A DNA stretch of 64,000 nucleotides, taken from positions 2,232,001 to 2,296,000 of the forward strand of contig NZ_CP033219.1 of NCBI RefSeq assembly GCF_004006175.1, in the 5' to 3' direction. The notes under the pieces were generated by a model. That model was not told the DNA's origin. It saw only the letters and a list, made by a program, of their open reading frames with translations, and searched no databases. The stretch comes from Parasedimentitalea marina. Lineage in GTDB: Bacteria > Pseudomonadota > Alphaproteobacteria > Rhodobacterales > Rhodobacteraceae. Position 1 is the stretch's first letter; each line of letters opens with the position of its first letter. Of the stretch, positions 1-10,280 are shown in pieces. A program made the translations under genes and the position numbers.

Positions 1-2060
1 GCCACGGCGTAATAGTTGCCACCTAGAAAGTCATCGTAGTTACTAGTCGTGGTTCCAATGGCCGATTGATCACGTGGGCCGATACCGCCTGGTTCAAAGC
101 CGCGCATGACATTCGTTGACAGAATGTAGCGGTCGATTGACCTGCTAGAGTCATTACTAAGCCAGCTCAAAGCGCCTGCTTCAAACGTTGCCCGTAGGGT
201 AACTTCTTCGTTGAACACCAACTTCTGGGCAATTAGTTTTGCGGTTGTTTTGACATATTCATTGTCGCCTCCCAAACCGGCATAATCGGCACCAAGTTGC
301 ACCAAAAATCCGGCATTTGGGTCTAGCCCAGTGATCCGGCTGTCATAAGTATACGTGAAACCAACACTGCTCGATGACAATTCGCCCTGTCCGATTTCAT
401 TGCGGACGACCGGACCTGCCAGTGGGTCTCCGTTGCTATCATCTCCACGACTGACCATTTCATCGCGGTCCCATAGGTATCGGACTTGAAGAAGAGTATT
501 TTCGCCGGTTTTGAACGACAACGACGGGGTGATAAAGGCTCGCTTTGTATCATATTCCGAGAAGCTGGAGTCTGTTTCCGAAACACCCAAGTCTAGTGAA
601 AACCGCAGATCCCGGCCCAGCAAGTGAGGTTCAGTAAATCCAAAAACATATTCTTCCGAATCCTGAGCCGTCGAAATATTGAACGACAACCGCTGCCCTC
701 GACCAAGAAAGTTGTTTTCCGTCAGGCCAATGGCGACACCAAATCCATCATCGACGGAATAGGCGCCACCAAGGTTCAATGATCCAGTTGGCTGTTCTTC
801 GACATCGACGTCCACGACGACCTGACTTGGTGAACTACCTTCCCTAACGTCAACTTCGGCGGTCGCAAAGAATCCAAGCGCACGGATACGTTCCGCGCTC
901 TCGCGAATTTCCCGGGGATTGAAGGGATCGCCTTCAACAGTTTTGAACCGCTGGCGGATCACCCGATCCAACGTAGTGGTATTTCCTTCAATATCGATAC
1001 GCTCCACAAACAGCCGTGGGCCTCGAACCAGTACAAATTCAATATCGAGTGTCAGGTCACGGTCATTTCTGGATATGCGCGGCTCAACCCGCAAGAAATC
1101 AATTCCCTGTCGAATGGCGAGCGTTTCCAGGCGTTCAATCGAATTCTCAACCAGCAACGGAGTATAAATCACACCTGGCTTAACCCTCAGGGCATCAAAG
1201 AAAGTATCCGAATCCGCCTCGCTGATTTCACTGGAAACTGATATCTGGCCAAATTTGAATTGCTGACCTTCGGTGACATCCACAACCAGAAAGAAGGCAT
1301 CTCTTTCACTAGTGACTTCGGCGTTTGCGCTGTTCACCCGAAAATCGACATAGCCCCGCGAAAGATAGAAATCACGCAGAACTTGCTTATCAAATTCAAT
1401 GCGGTCCTCGATCAAAGTGTCCGACTTGATGAGTGCCCGCAACAAACCTGCCTGCTTGGTTTCAACAACTCGGCGCAAACGGCGATCTGAATAGACGCGG
1501 TTGCCGACGAAGGAAACTCGTTCAACTTCAGTTGTATCGCCCTCGGAAATTTCAAAAACCAGATCGACACGGTTGTCGCTACGGCGAATGATTCTGGGGG
1601 TTACCCGCGACGCCAACCTACCCTGAGCACCATATGCTTCAGCAATATTGGCTGCATCCCGTTCGGCCACCGATGGATTGAACACCCGGCGTGGAGCAGA
1701 TTCGACAAGCCCAAGCAGATCCTCATCCTTGAGTCGGCGGTTCCCCTCGAAACTGATTTGACTAATCGTCGCAAATTCAGTGACCTTGATGATCAGAGTA
1801 TTCCCACGCGGCACCAACTCAACGGTTTCAAAAACACCACTATCAAGAATACGCTGATAGGCATCGTTTAGTTGCCCTGCGCTAACTGTTTTGCCGCGCT
1901 CAATCCCGGTATAGGCCACAATCGTCGAGGTCTGAATGCGCTGGTTTCCCTCAACCTGCACCGAATTGAACTGATAATTTTGTGCCTCTGCAAACGTTGG
2001 TGCAAAAGCAAATCCCAAAGCGACAGCAAGCGAAATTGCTGACACCTGTCTATACAACAT
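1..2060 (-). CDS. bamA: Outer membrane protein assembly factor BamA (C-terminus cut by window edge)
   Basis: BamA is the beta-barrel core of the BAM complex that folds and inserts outer-membrane proteins. I translated the minus strand from the ATG at 2058-2060. A signal peptide (Ala/Leu-rich, cleavage likely after FAEA near residue 26) is followed by serial POTRA domains and then barrel strands. The loop-6 motif MRGFEPGG, the conserved RGF of the Omp85 family, lies close to the left edge. About 686 residues are visible; the family usually has 760-800, so roughly the last 100 residues lie outside the window. It is the last visible gene of the pyrH-to-bamA block, downstream of rseP. The start is supported by the signal peptide directly after it. 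Confidence 0.96.
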   Translation of the reverse strand, partial: MLYRQVSAISLAVALGFAFAPTFAEAQNYQFNSVQVEGNQRIQTSTIVAYTGIERGKTVSAGQLNDAYQRILDSGVFETVELVPRGNTLIIKVTEFATISQISFEGNRRLKDEDLLGLVESAPRRVFNPSVAERDAANIAEAYGAQGRLASRVTPRIIRRSDNRVDLVFEISEGDTTEVERVSFVGNRVYSDRRLRRVVETKQAGLLRALIKSDTLIEDRIEFDKQVLRDFYLSRGYVDFRVNSANAEVTSERDAFFLVVDVTEGQQFKFGQISVSSEISEADSDTFFDALRVKPGVIYTPLLVENSIERLETLAIRQGIDFLRVEPRISRNDRDLTLDIEFVLVRGPRLFVERIDIEGNTTTLDRVIRQRFKTVEGDPFNPREIRESAERIRALGFFATAEVDVREGSSPSQVVVDVDVEEQPTGSLNLGGAYSVDDGFGVAIGLTENNFLGRGQRLSFNISTAQDSEEYVFGFTEPHLLGRDLRFSLDLGVSETDSSFSEYDTKRAFITPSLSFKTGENTLLQVRYLWDRDEMVSRGDDSNGDPLAGPVVRNEIGQGELSSSSVGFTYTYDSRITGLDPNAGFLVQLGADYAGLGGDNEYVKTTAKLIAQKLVFNEEVTLRATFEAGALSWLSNDSSRSIDRYILSTNVMRGFEPGGIGPRDQSAIGTTTSNYDDFLGGNYYAV

Positions 2061-2177
2061 CTTGGTGCGCGATCGGCACCCCCCGCAGGATTTACCCGCG
2101 TTTGTCCCCCAGAGCATATCAAATAACCCAATTTTTTTAGCAGCTTTAAAACTGCGTATCGGGTTTATGCTCTGTTG

Positions 2178-2369
2178 TCAAAAGCTAGAAAAGGGAGAGC
2201 AGGCCTGAATTTTGTTGCTGCATACATCCTTATGGTGATCCAACACCGTGACAGCCATCCAGGCCCCTGCGATCAAAGCCAAAAAAATGACAAAGGACGA
2301 CATAGCGCGGTCCCAATTCAACCGCATCAAAAGGCCCAGTCCACGATATGAGTATTGTAATGTCTGCAT
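2178..2369 (-). CDS. Small single-pass membrane protein between rseP and bamA, unknown function
   Basis: This 63-residue ORF lies between rseP and bamA in the same orientation. The N-terminal part is YSYRGLGLLMRLNWDRAM, followed by one hydrophobic segment (about residues 25-43, SFVIFLALIAGAWMAV) and a short polar tail. An AAAGGGGG stretch lies about 10 bases before the ATG and could be a ribosome binding site. The hydrophobic helix preceded by basic residues suggests a real inner-membrane protein with a cytoplasmic N-terminus. I do not recognise a family. The alternative is a chance ORF in a 450-base intergenic region. Confidence 0.5.
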   Translation of the reverse strand: MQTLQYSYRGLGLLMRLNWDRAMSSFVIFLALIAGAWMAVTVLDHHKDVCSNKIQACSPFSSF

Positions 2370-2510
2370 GGCCCAGACCCCCTTTTGTCATCAATTCGTT
2401 GCACCACAGACCGAACGTCGTTCGATGCTGTGCGCCTTTCCAAAAGATTAACAGGGGAATGTGGCCAGATTTGGACGGTCGCCTTTTCGGCGACCATCCA
2501 AAGATTAAAA

Positions 2511-3860
2511 TCAGCAGAAGATGTCATTGCCCAGGGCAAACACCATTAGAGACAGAATGGCTGCGATCCCAAATGTCATTAACACTCGCATGGCCATGTC
2601 GCTCGGTTGCTTTTTTGTAATGGCCTCATAAGCATAGAACATCAAATGTCCCCCATCGAGGGCCGGGATCGGAAATAGATTGAGCAAGCCAACCGCGGTA
2701 GAGAGCACTGCAATAAACCAGATAAAGCTTTGTGCACCCTGACTGGCCATGGCCCCTGATGTTTCGGCGATACCTAACGGGCCGGACAAGTTACAGGAAT
2801 TGATGTTCCCCAGAATCATGTGTTTTAGCCCGGACAATGATGTCTCCACGACCATCCGAACCTGCAAGGCACCAGACGTCAGTGCATCTACTAGTCCAGT
2901 CGGCTCTGACGCCGGGCTAAAGGCCAAGCCGCCGCCGATGCCAATCCGCCATTTCGTGGCAAAACTGCCGTCCGCCTGTGGTTCGTCAACGCGACGTGGC
3001 GCCAAGGCCAGTTCCAGAGATTGGCCATCTCTCCATATATCCAGCAAAAGCACAGTGCCGTTTGCAGCCTCAACAACGCTTTTCAACTGAGCAAACGATG
3101 CAACGGGCTCACCGTCAATTGCAGTAATCACGTCACCCGCCATCACTCCGATACTTGATGCGGCACTGCGTGGCATGACCGCACTGACAACAGCCGGTGC
3201 AAAATTTGGTCCCTCGACCACCAGTTCCACCCCATCCCGCAGAACGAAATAATCTAACGGTTGCTCAGGTGGAATTTGGCTACGGAACGTGCCCCATTTT
3301 TCGAAGTCAGACATTTTGGGCACATTGACACCCGCAATCGAAATAACTTCGTCACCTTCTCGCAACTCATTGACCAAACCCGGCATTGGTACCAATTCGC
3401 CAACTGTCAGCGGGTACCTGGGTTCGCCACGGACCATAAATACGCTGGCGAAGATCAAGATAGAGAGGATAAAGTTAAACACTGGGCCAGCAGCGACTGT
3501 CGCAGTCCGCGCCCACAACGGTGCGCCATGCATCGTACGCCGTAGCAAGGTTGGATCATCCTCAGCGTCTGCCATCGCCTCTTCATCCCTGCCCGAGGCG
3601 GCGTTGGCGTCTCCAAGAAACTTTACGAAACCGCCAAATGGCAACAAGGCGACTTGCCAGCGGGTGCCATGCTTGTCAACGCGGCTCCAGAGCACCGGAC
3701 CAAAGCCAAGCGAGAACACCTCGGCATGAATGCCAGACCAACGACCAACAATGTAGTGGCCATATTCATGTACTGCCACGATCACCGACAGCGCCACGAC
3801 AAAACTGATCAGCGTATACAGAAAGCCGCCAAACTGCGGAATGAGAGAAGCTACGTCCAA
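2511..3860 (-). CDS. rseP: RIP-type site-2 zinc metalloprotease RseP
   Basis: This is an inner-membrane intramembrane protease that cleaves anti-sigma factors or remnant signal peptides during envelope stress. The zinc motif HEYGH is at residues 31-35 in the first membrane helix. The second active-site motif, NLFPIPALDGGH, is near residues 394-405, followed by a last helix. A central periplasmic region contains PDZ-like sequence (GVMAGDVITAIDGEPV). The length of 449 residues is normal for the family. It follows dxr by four bases and precedes bamA, the usual alphaproteobacterial order. Co-transcription with the upstream genes is inferred from spacing. Confidence 0.97.
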   Translation of the reverse strand: MDVASLIPQFGGFLYTLISFVVALSVIVAVHEYGHYIVGRWSGIHAEVFSLGFGPVLWSRVDKHGTRWQVALLPFGGFVKFLGDANAASGRDEEAMADAEDDPTLLRRTMHGAPLWARTATVAAGPVFNFILSILIFASVFMVRGEPRYPLTVGELVPMPGLVNELREGDEVISIAGVNVPKMSDFEKWGTFRSQIPPEQPLDYFVLRDGVELVVEGPNFAPAVVSAVMPRSAASSIGVMAGDVITAIDGEPVASFAQLKSVVEAANGTVLLLDIWRDGQSLELALAPRRVDEPQADGSFATKWRIGIGGGLAFSPASEPTGLVDALTSGALQVRMVVETSLSGLKHMILGNINSCNLSGPLGIAETSGAMASQGAQSFIWFIAVLSTAVGLLNLFPIPALDGGHLMFYAYEAITKKQPSDMAMRVLMTFGIAAILSLMVFALGNDIFC

Positions 3861-3864
3861 AATA

Positions 3865-5037
3865 TTACCCTGTTCGTTTTGTCATGGCTACATCGGCCTG
3901 TTGCCGTGCCAACTGGTCAATCTTCGACACGTTATCAAGTGTCATTGCGGCGTCAATGAGGCTGGAACTCCCCTCAAAATCTTCCAACACCTGCTCAACT
4001 ATGGTCGCCATATCCAGAAATCCAATCCGGCTCGCGATGAAGTGATCCAACGCCCGCTCTTTGGCCGCGTTGAAAACCGCCCCCATCATGCCACCTCGCG
4101 CCATGACGTGATAGGCTAGGCCCAATGCAGGGAACCGCGCAGGATCCGGGGTCTGAAAGTTCAGCTGGCCAATTTTGGCCAAATCCAGTCGAGCAACCGG
4201 AAGGTGACGCCGTTCTGGCCAATGCAGTGCATAACCAATCGCGTGCCGCATATCCGGGGCACCCAAATGCGCCATCAGCGCCCCATCGCGAAATCCAACT
4301 AAAGCATGAACCATAGATTCTGGGTGAACCAATACTTCAATTTGTGAAGGTGAAACGCCAAAGTATTCATGTGTTTCAATTACTTCCATCGCTTTATTGA
4401 ACATAGACGCACTATCGATAGTGATCCGCTGCCCCATGTCCCAATTGGGATGAGAGGACGCCTGAGCCAGTGTCGCCTCGTTCAACCGGTCCAGCGGCCA
4501 ATCGCGGAACGCCCCACCAGAGGCGGTTATGATGATCCGCTCAACTGAATCAATATCCTCGCCGACAAGTCCCTGAAACACAGCGGAATGTTCACTGTCC
4601 ACCGGCAAAATACATGCACCGTGGCGTTTCGCTGTGTCCAACAACAAGGCGCCGGCGCAGACCAGCGATTCCTTGTTGGCCAGAGCCAGTGTCGCACCCT
4701 GCTTCAACGCCTCCATCCCCGGGGCAAGACCTGCCGCACCAACAATAGCAGACATCACCCAATCGGCGGGTCGCGCTGCGGCCTCGATCAGGGCATTTTG
4801 ACCTGCCGCCGCCTTGACGCCGCTTCCAGTCAAAGCCGCGCGCAAATCAGCCAGCCGGTTTTCATAGGCGGTGACAGCAATATCGGCCTTCAACGCTATG
4901 GCATCCGCAGCCAATCTTGCGATGTTTGCGCCCCCAGTCAGGGCCACGACATCATAGGCGTCCGGGTCACGTCGAATCAGATCGATGGTGTTTTGACCAA
5001 TCGACCCGGTAGCGCCAAATATTGAAATTTTACGCAT
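3865..5037 (-). CDS. dxr: 1-deoxy-D-xylulose 5-phosphate reductoisomerase
   Basis: Dxr converts DXP to 2-C-methyl-D-erythritol 4-phosphate with NADPH, the committed step of the MEP isoprenoid pathway. The NADPH-binding start ISIFGATGSIGQNT is at residues 4-17, NKESL at 121-125, and the metal-binding acidic residues lie in PVDSEHSA (Asp147, Glu149). The 390-residue length is typical. Its ATG overlaps the cdsA stop by one base (TAATG), indicating translational coupling. The product feeds undecaprenyl phosphate synthesis, so it fits beside uppS and the envelope genes. Confidence 0.98.
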   Translation of the reverse strand: MRKISIFGATGSIGQNTIDLIRRDPDAYDVVALTGGANIARLAADAIALKADIAVTAYENRLADLRAALTGSGVKAAAGQNALIEAAARPADWVMSAIVGAAGLAPGMEALKQGATLALANKESLVCAGALLLDTAKRHGACILPVDSEHSAVFQGLVGEDIDSVERIIITASGGAFRDWPLDRLNEATLAQASSHPNWDMGQRITIDSASMFNKAMEVIETHEYFGVSPSQIEVLVHPESMVHALVGFRDGALMAHLGAPDMRHAIGYALHWPERRHLPVARLDLAKIGQLNFQTPDPARFPALGLAYHVMARGGMMGAVFNAAKERALDHFIASRIGFLDMATIVEQVLEDFEGSSSLIDAAMTLDNVSKIDQLARQQADVAMTKRTG

Positions 5038-5828
5038 TACAGTGTCCCGCTAGGCAGGCCCCAAAAAGTCAGAAAGATTAGCACCATGGCCGCTGCTCCC
5101 AACATTCCGTCAAAGCGGTCAAACAGGCCTCCATGGCCAGGAATAAGCGCACTGGAATCTTTAATCCCCATCTTACGCTTTAGGGCGCTTTCAGCAACGT
5201 CGCCTGCTTGACTGGCCATCGACACCAAAACGGAAAGTACTATCAACCCAGGCCCAAACCCAAGTTCATGAGCGAACCACATTCCAAGTGCGGCCGCAGA
5301 AATCCAACCAGCCAGCGTACCAGACCAGGTTTTCTTTGGGCTGACGCGAGGCCAGAACTTGGGTCCGCCGATCAGTTTTCCGGCAAAATATCCGGCCACA
5401 TCAGTGACAACCACAATACTCACCAGCCATACCATCCATTGGATTCCCAGTACATTTCGCATCCAGATGAACCCAAAGCCCGCAATCAGCGCCCAAAGAG
5501 TGAAGCCAAAATAATAGACCCGACGCTGTGACAGTTGTGACACCCCCACCAAGGCCGGCGCAATCAGCAACGGCAACGTCCAGACCGGCGGCAGCAAGGC
5601 TGCAGCCAGGGTGGCAACGCCGGCCAGCCCACCCAGTTGCAAAGCAACACTGCGTTGCTCCGGCACCAGCATTCGCACCAATTCCCAGATTAGACCGCCA
5701 CAACATAGTGCAATCAGAATCTCAAACACTAAGCCGCCAGTGAAAACGGAAAATATGCCCACTGCCAGCATGACGATGGCCGAGATTAACCTTGGGGCCA
5801 GATCTGCCCAGCGACCTTTAGCGCTCAT
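5037..5828 (-). CDS. cdsA: Phosphatidate cytidylyltransferase
   Basis: CdsA makes CDP-diacylglycerol from phosphatidate and CTP, the branch point of phospholipid synthesis, in the inner membrane. The protein is hydrophobic throughout with several membrane helices. The C-terminal family signature, SALKRKMGIKDSSALIPGHG followed by GLFDRFDG, occupies about residues 214-241. Its length of 263 residues is normal. The start overlaps the end of uppS by four bases and its stop overlaps the dxr start, so the genes are in one coupled operon. Confidence 0.97.
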   Translation of the reverse strand: MSAKGRWADLAPRLISAIVMLAVGIFSVFTGGLVFEILIALCCGGLIWELVRMLVPEQRSVALQLGGLAGVATLAAALLPPVWTLPLLIAPALVGVSQLSQRRVYYFGFTLWALIAGFGFIWMRNVLGIQWMVWLVSIVVVTDVAGYFAGKLIGGPKFWPRVSPKKTWSGTLAGWISAAALGMWFAHELGFGPGLIVLSVLVSMASQAGDVAESALKRKMGIKDSSALIPGHGGLFDRFDGMLGAAAMVLIFLTFWGLPSGTL

Positions 5829-6583
5829 GTCTTCACCTTACCAAATCGGCGATCACGACGCCCAAACTTCCTGCAAAGACGACCTAGCTCAGCCGCTGTG
5901 AAATCCGGCCACAACGTATCAATAAACTCATATTCCGCGTAAGCTGATTGCCAGAGAAGAAAATTGGATATCCGCGCCTCGCCGCTGGTCCGGATTACCA
6001 GATCGGGATCGGGCAAAACATGCGTGTCCAGGTACCGCGGCAGCGTTTCTTCATTGACGTCTTCCGGGTTCAACTGTCCTTCAGCAACGTCCCGCGCCAA
6101 CCGTTTTGTCGCCCGGGCCACTTCGTCCCGTCCGCCATAGTTCAACGCAACAGTCAAATGTGTTCCGTCATTGCCTTCAGTTTCGACTTCAAGATTGTCC
6201 ATCAACTTGACCAATTTTTCATCAAGTTTAAGACGGTCACCGATGAACCGCACCCGAACATTTTTTGTTGCCAGAGCCGTCATTTCCTTGGAGATGTAGC
6301 GACGAAACAGGCTCATTAAACCGGCGACTTCAGTCTGTGTTCTTTTCCAGTTTTCAGTAGAAAAGGCGAATATCGTCAAATATTCAATGCCGAGCTTGGG
6401 ACAAGCTTCAACAACTTCCCGAATTCGCTTTGCCCCAGCATGGTGACCAAACAGCCGCGGCCTTCCGCGGGCTTGCGCCCAACGTCCATTACCATCCATT
6501 ATAATGGCAACGTGACGCGGGCCGGGCCCACCCATTGACAGAGCGCCGCCGTCTTTGGATGCTATATCAGGTATATTTGACAT
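5825..6583 (-). CDS. uppS: Undecaprenyl diphosphate synthase (cis-prenyltransferase)
   Basis: UppS condenses isopentenyl diphosphate units into the C55 lipid carrier used for peptidoglycan and polysaccharide export. The catalytic block HVAIIMDGNGRWAQARG has its Asp at residue 30. Further conserved blocks (HHAGAKRIREV, FAFSTENWKR, RTSGEARISNFLLWQSAYAE) are all present. The length of 252 residues is normal. It lies nine bases after frr and overlaps cdsA, consistent with one operon linking isoprenoid and lipid steps. Confidence 0.97.
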   Translation of the reverse strand: MSNIPDIASKDGGALSMGGPGPRHVAIIMDGNGRWAQARGRPRLFGHHAGAKRIREVVEACPKLGIEYLTIFAFSTENWKRTQTEVAGLMSLFRRYISKEMTALATKNVRVRFIGDRLKLDEKLVKLMDNLEVETEGNDGTHLTVALNYGGRDEVARATKRLARDVAEGQLNPEDVNEETLPRYLDTHVLPDPDLVIRTSGEARISNFLLWQSAYAEYEFIDTLWPDFTAAELGRLCRKFGRRDRRFGKVKT

Positions 6584-6592
6584 GCTGGAACG

Positions 6593-7156
6593 TCAAACTT
6601 GCATGATTTCTTCTTGCTTGGTCTCAAGACTGGTATCGACCACTTTGATCATCTTGTCGGTCAATTCCTGCACTTCGGTTTCCCAAAACTTCTGGTCATC
6701 CTCAGACATGCCATCAGACTTGGCCTTTTTGATCTGATCCATACCATCGCGACGGATGTTACGGATTGAGACGCGACCGTGTTCGGCATACTGACCGGCC
6801 ACTTTAGTCAGTTCGCGGCGCCGTTCTTCGTTCAGCTCGGGAATTGGCAACATGATAATGGTGCCATTCAATTGCGGGTTTATACCCAGACCACTCTCGC
6901 GGATGGCTTTTTCGACTTTACCAACCAGCCCCTTATCCCAAACATTGATTGTCACCATGCGCGGTTCAGGTACGTTAACAGTGCCGACCTGGTTAATTGG
7001 AGTTTGCGATCCATATGCGTCAACCATGATAGGCTCAAGCATCGAGCCAGAGGCACGGCCGGTTCGCAGACTGGCAAATTCAGTTTTCAAATTCGCCATA
7101 GCGCCGTCCATGCGACGCTGCAAATCATCGGTATCGAGAATAAAATCGTCAGACAT
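6593..7156 (-). CDS. frr: Ribosome recycling factor
   Basis: RRF, together with EF-G, splits post-termination ribosomes. The sequence is the standard two-domain protein with [21 protein letters not shown] near the N-terminus and [12 protein letters not shown] in the second half. I chose the ATG at 7154-7156 ([11 protein letters not shown], 187 residues) because a GGGG stretch lies about ten bases upstream. An in-frame ATG three codons earlier has that same stretch directly against it, with no spacing. The gene follows pyrH after a 205-base gap that holds a hairpin, so it may have its own promoter. Confidence 0.96.
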   Translation of the reverse strand: MSDDFILDTDDLQRRMDGAMANLKTEFASLRTGRASGSMLEPIMVDAYGSQTPINQVGTVNVPEPRMVTINVWDKGLVGKVEKAIRESGLGINPQLNGTIIMLPIPELNEERRRELTKVAGQYAEHGRVSIRNIRRDGMDQIKKAKSDGMSEDDQKFWETEVQELTDKMIKVVDTSLETKQEEIMQV

Positions 7157-7311
7157 GCTGCTCATTCCCCGTCTTCAGGTTATGTTTTCTAGGCTCATAA
7201 GCCATTGGTAGCGCGTTGTATAGCAATCTTGATGCTGAATTTTGGCCTCATCTATTGAAACGAGGGCTTCAATCCACCAATTCTAACACGACACAACGAT
7301 CAACGTGACAG

Positions 7312-7344
7312 AAAACGGGCCTGAGATTTAAAAAAATCAAGCCC
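7312..7344 (-). terminator. Probable intrinsic terminator or attenuator between pyrH and frr
   Basis: On the minus strand GGGCTTGA (7344-7337) can pair with TCAGGCCC (7324-7317), with one G-U pair and a loop of 12 bases, followed by a short T run (7315-7312). It lies just after the pyrH stop and could end or reduce transcription before frr. The T run is only four bases, so termination may be partial. Confidence 0.55.
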
Positions 7345-7361
7345 GCCATCCTTGTCTTTTG

Positions 7362-8108
7362 TTATCCTGCGACCCGGGTATAGGTGCCCTTACCCGCCAG
7401 AATACCGCGGAACCCGCCCGGCTCATCCAGTGAGAACACTATGATTGGCAGGTTATTGTCGCGGGCCAAAGCAATCGCCGAGGCATCCATAACACCCAGG
7501 CGTTTGACCAGAACATCATCATAAGACACATTGTCATAACGCACTGCGTCATCATATTTCGCGGGATCCTTATCGTAGACGCCATCAACTTTGGTGCCCT
7601 TAAAAATCGCCTCACAGGACATTTCATTGGCGCGCAGAGTGGCTGCCGTGTCTGTGGTGAAATAGGGGTTTCCGGTTCCCGCCGCAAAGATGCAAACCCG
7701 CTTTTTCTCAAGGTGACGCACAGCGCGGCGACGGATGTATGGTTCACAGACTTGATCCATCGGAATAGCCGAGATCACCCGGGTAAACACCCCAAGTTCT
7801 TCGAGTGCGCTCTGCATCGCTAGTGCGTTCATCACTGTTGCAAGCATACCCATATAGTCAGCGGTTGTGCGCTCCATTCCCTGAGCAGATCCGGACAGCC
7901 CGCGGAAAATGTTACCACCACCAATCACCATGCAGATCTCGACGCCCATATCGTGCACCGATTTCACTTCTTCCGCTATGCGCTGAACCGTCGGTGGATG
8001 TAACCCGAATCCCTGATCTCCCATCAGCGCCTCGCCTGAAATTTTCAGCATAACGCGTTTATAGGTTGAAGCGGAGGGTCCGCTCGACTGATCGGTGGAA
8101 AGGGGCAT
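7362..8108 (-). CDS. pyrH: UMP kinase
   Basis: PyrH phosphorylates UMP to UDP in pyrimidine nucleotide synthesis and works as a hexamer in the cytoplasm. The amino-acid-kinase fold is seen in [14 protein letters not shown] (residues 17-30), [10 protein letters not shown], and the C-terminal half with [14 protein letters not shown]. The length of 248 residues is typical. It is the first gene of the minus-strand block and is transcribed divergently from miaA. Confidence 0.97.
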   Translation of the reverse strand: MPLSTDQSSGPSASTYKRVMLKISGEALMGDQGFGLHPPTVQRIAEEVKSVHDMGVEICMVIGGGNIFRGLSGSAQGMERTTADYMGMLATVMNALAMQSALEELGVFTRVISAIPMDQVCEPYIRRRAVRHLEKKRVCIFAAGTGNPYFTTDTAATLRANEMSCEAIFKGTKVDGVYDKDPAKYDDAVRYDNVSYDDVLVKRLGVMDASAIALARDNNLPIIVFSLDEPGGFRGILAGKGTYTRVAG

Positions 8109-8239
8109 ATTGCGCTCCGGAATGTGACGGGGTTAAGCTGTCGGGCAAAATGGCGCAAATCGGTGCCATGTTCAATGCAAGTTGGCACAGTTTGATTGCA
8201 AAACTGTGTCGTATTATTGCGCAGACCAGGACAACACAC

Positions 8240-9103
8240 ATGCGTTTGCCCCAAATCTCTCCGGACCAACCGGTTCTGATCGCTGGCCCCACCGCCTCAG
8301 GTAAGTCCGCACTGGCACTGGAGATCGCACAGAACCAAGGGGGGGTGATTATCAACGCGGATGCCAGTCAGGTCTATAATTGCTGGAACCTGATCACCGC
8401 TCGCCCCTCTATCGCCGAGGAGGAAAAAGCGGAGCATGCCCTTTATGGTCACCTTCCATATGACGCCGCCTATTCCGCCGGACATTGGTTGCGTGAGGTC
8501 AAACCCCTGCTCTCAGGTCCCCATCGTCCTATCCTTGTTGGTGGCACTGGCCTGTATTACACGGCACTGACCGTTGGCATGGCGGAAATCCCATTAACCC
8601 CACCCGCGATTCGCACTACAGCTGATGACCTTGCGACAGAGGACATGATGGCCGTATTGGATTCTGAGACCAAGGCCAGAATCGACGTGAAAAACCGAGC
8701 ACGGGTACAACGGGCCTGGGAAGTTCAGCAAGCCACAGGTAAACCACTATCGGCCTGGCAAGATGACACGCCACCGCCATTGCTACCGGTCGAATCCTGT
8801 GCGGCCCTCGTGTTTGACGTTGACAAAAAATGGCTCGAGTCCCGCATCCGTCGTAGGTTTGACCAGATGATAGATCAGGGCGCGCTTGACGAAGCCCGGG
8901 CCATGCAGGACCGCTATGATCCGAATCTGCCATCTTGCCGCGCCATTGGCGTGCCAGAGTTGATGGGCCACCTGAACGGAGACCTGACACTTGAGCAGGC
9001 CCGCGAGAAGGCCTCGGTAGCAACACGGCAATTTGCCAAACGGCAGCGGACCTGGTTTCGCTCGAAGATGCAGGATTGGACGGCCTACTCGCCTTCTGAG
9101 TGA
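8240..9103 (+). CDS. miaA: tRNA dimethylallyltransferase MiaA
   Basis: MiaA transfers a dimethylallyl group to A37 of tRNAs that read codons starting with U. The P-loop GPTASGKS is at residues 16-23 and DASQVY follows; [10 protein letters not shown] and the C-terminal [13 protein letters not shown] are conserved. The frame stays open upstream to 8066, but that would overlap the pyrH coding region and add unrelated residues, so I chose the ATG at 8240 (287 residues). The stop overlaps a GTG that could start the next gene. Confidence 0.95.
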   Translation: MRLPQISPDQPVLIAGPTASGKSALALEIAQNQGGVIINADASQVYNCWNLITARPSIAEEEKAEHALYGHLPYDAAYSAGHWLREVKPLLSGPHRPILVGGTGLYYTALTVGMAEIPLTPPAIRTTADDLATEDMMAVLDSETKARIDVKNRARVQRAWEVQQATGKPLSAWQDDTPPPLLPVESCAALVFDVDKKWLESRIRRRFDQMIDQGALDEARAMQDRYDPNLPSCRAIGVPELMGHLNGDLTLEQAREKASVATRQFAKRQRTWFRSKMQDWTAYSPSE

Positions 9104-9192
9104 CAGGCGACGCAACTGTCGGCAGAGCCTTGTCCGAATCGAAGACACATGTGCAAGCTCCTGCAGCAACAAAGTTTTTAAAAACAGGTATT

Positions 9193-9999
9193 ATGCCCTA
9201 CGACCCTAACCCTCTCGAAGAAATCCAAGTTGTCCCTCTATCCGGGCTGCATCCCGTTGGGCCATGGCAACTAGAGCTGGCACATGACCGTGACAGGCAT
9301 ATTCTAATCTGGATTACCCGAGGCCAAGGTCGCATGCTTATGAATGGGGCACGCCGAGGGTTTGGTCCACACAATGCGTTATATGTCCCTGCTGGTGGAC
9401 TGATGTCGCTTGAAATGGGACGAGGCTGCTTAGGGCAGGCCCTATTGGTGCCCGCATCAAATGCGATCGCCCTTCCCCATCGTCCACAACATCTGCGAAT
9501 TAACAATCTGAGCGAGCAATCCAGCCTGACGGCTTTGTTAGACGTTATGCAACGCGAACAATCTGCACGCGCAACACTATGGCACCGCGCGATGCAGGCC
9601 CATGGAGAGTTGATCGGAATCCTTTTGCGACGCCAGATCCACAGCGACGAGGCCACGCAACCAAAACGCAATGCGGCGCGGCGGTTAACTCAAGCCTATT
9701 GCGCCCGCATCTCTCAGTATTTCGGCGACAACATCAGCATGTCCGATCACGCGACTGCCTTGGGTGTTACAGCAACCCATCTGACCCGAGTGGTCAAATC
9801 TGAAACCGGAACCACGGCTGCCGGTCTTTTGACTGAACGCCAACTTTACGCCGCGCGGTGCCTGTTGATTGAAAGTGACCTGCCGATACAGGACATTGCT
9901 ACGCGCCTGAATTTCAGCAGTTCAGCTTATTTCACCCGTTTCATGACCCAACACACCGGCCAAACACCCCGGGCTTTGCGCAAACAATCCCGTAGCTGA
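9193..9999 (+). CDS. AraC-family transcriptional regulator
   Basis: A cupin-like sensor half (about residues 10-100, with GPHNALYVPAGGLMSLEMG) is followed by a C-terminal AraC/XylS double helix-turn-helix: ALGVTATHLTRVVKSETG, then IQDIATRLNFSSSAYFTRF. The ligand is unknown. The frame is open back to a GTG at 9100 that overlaps the miaA stop; I prefer the ATG at 9193 because the sensor domain begins there. It lies 280 bases upstream of the ABC importer genes in the same direction and may control them, which is inference from position. Confidence 0.85.
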   Translation: MPYDPNPLEEIQVVPLSGLHPVGPWQLELAHDRDRHILIWITRGQGRMLMNGARRGFGPHNALYVPAGGLMSLEMGRGCLGQALLVPASNAIALPHRPQHLRINNLSEQSSLTALLDVMQREQSARATLWHRAMQAHGELIGILLRRQIHSDEATQPKRNAARRLTQAYCARISQYFGDNISMSDHATALGVTATHLTRVVKSETGTTAAGLLTERQLYAARCLLIESDLPIQDIATRLNFSSSAYFTRFMTQHTGQTPRALRKQSRS

Positions 10000-10280
10000 T
10001 TCTCTCTAGTCGAATTTATGGTATTTTCACACGCAACTTTCTTGCGTTCTAGACACATGTGACCAGAGCCAACCCGTGTAAAGTCAAAAACGACAGGAAA
10101 ACGTCGCAATTATGCGCAAAAGTGTCCAAACTGAGCATTGACCTATGGGCTCAAGTAAGGCCGTATATTCAACATGGGGAAACAAAAACGATAAACCGCA
10201 CCTTATTTGGCCTGATTAGCATTTGAAGAAGATGCCGATTACAGCGCTTTTATCCCATTGGTGCGACAGGGAGAGTCTTC

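Noticed and set aside
8066..8239. 58-residue N-terminal extension of miaA
   Set aside because: It overlaps the pyrH coding region and lacks similarity to MiaA; the P-loop lies at the normal distance from the ATG at 8240.
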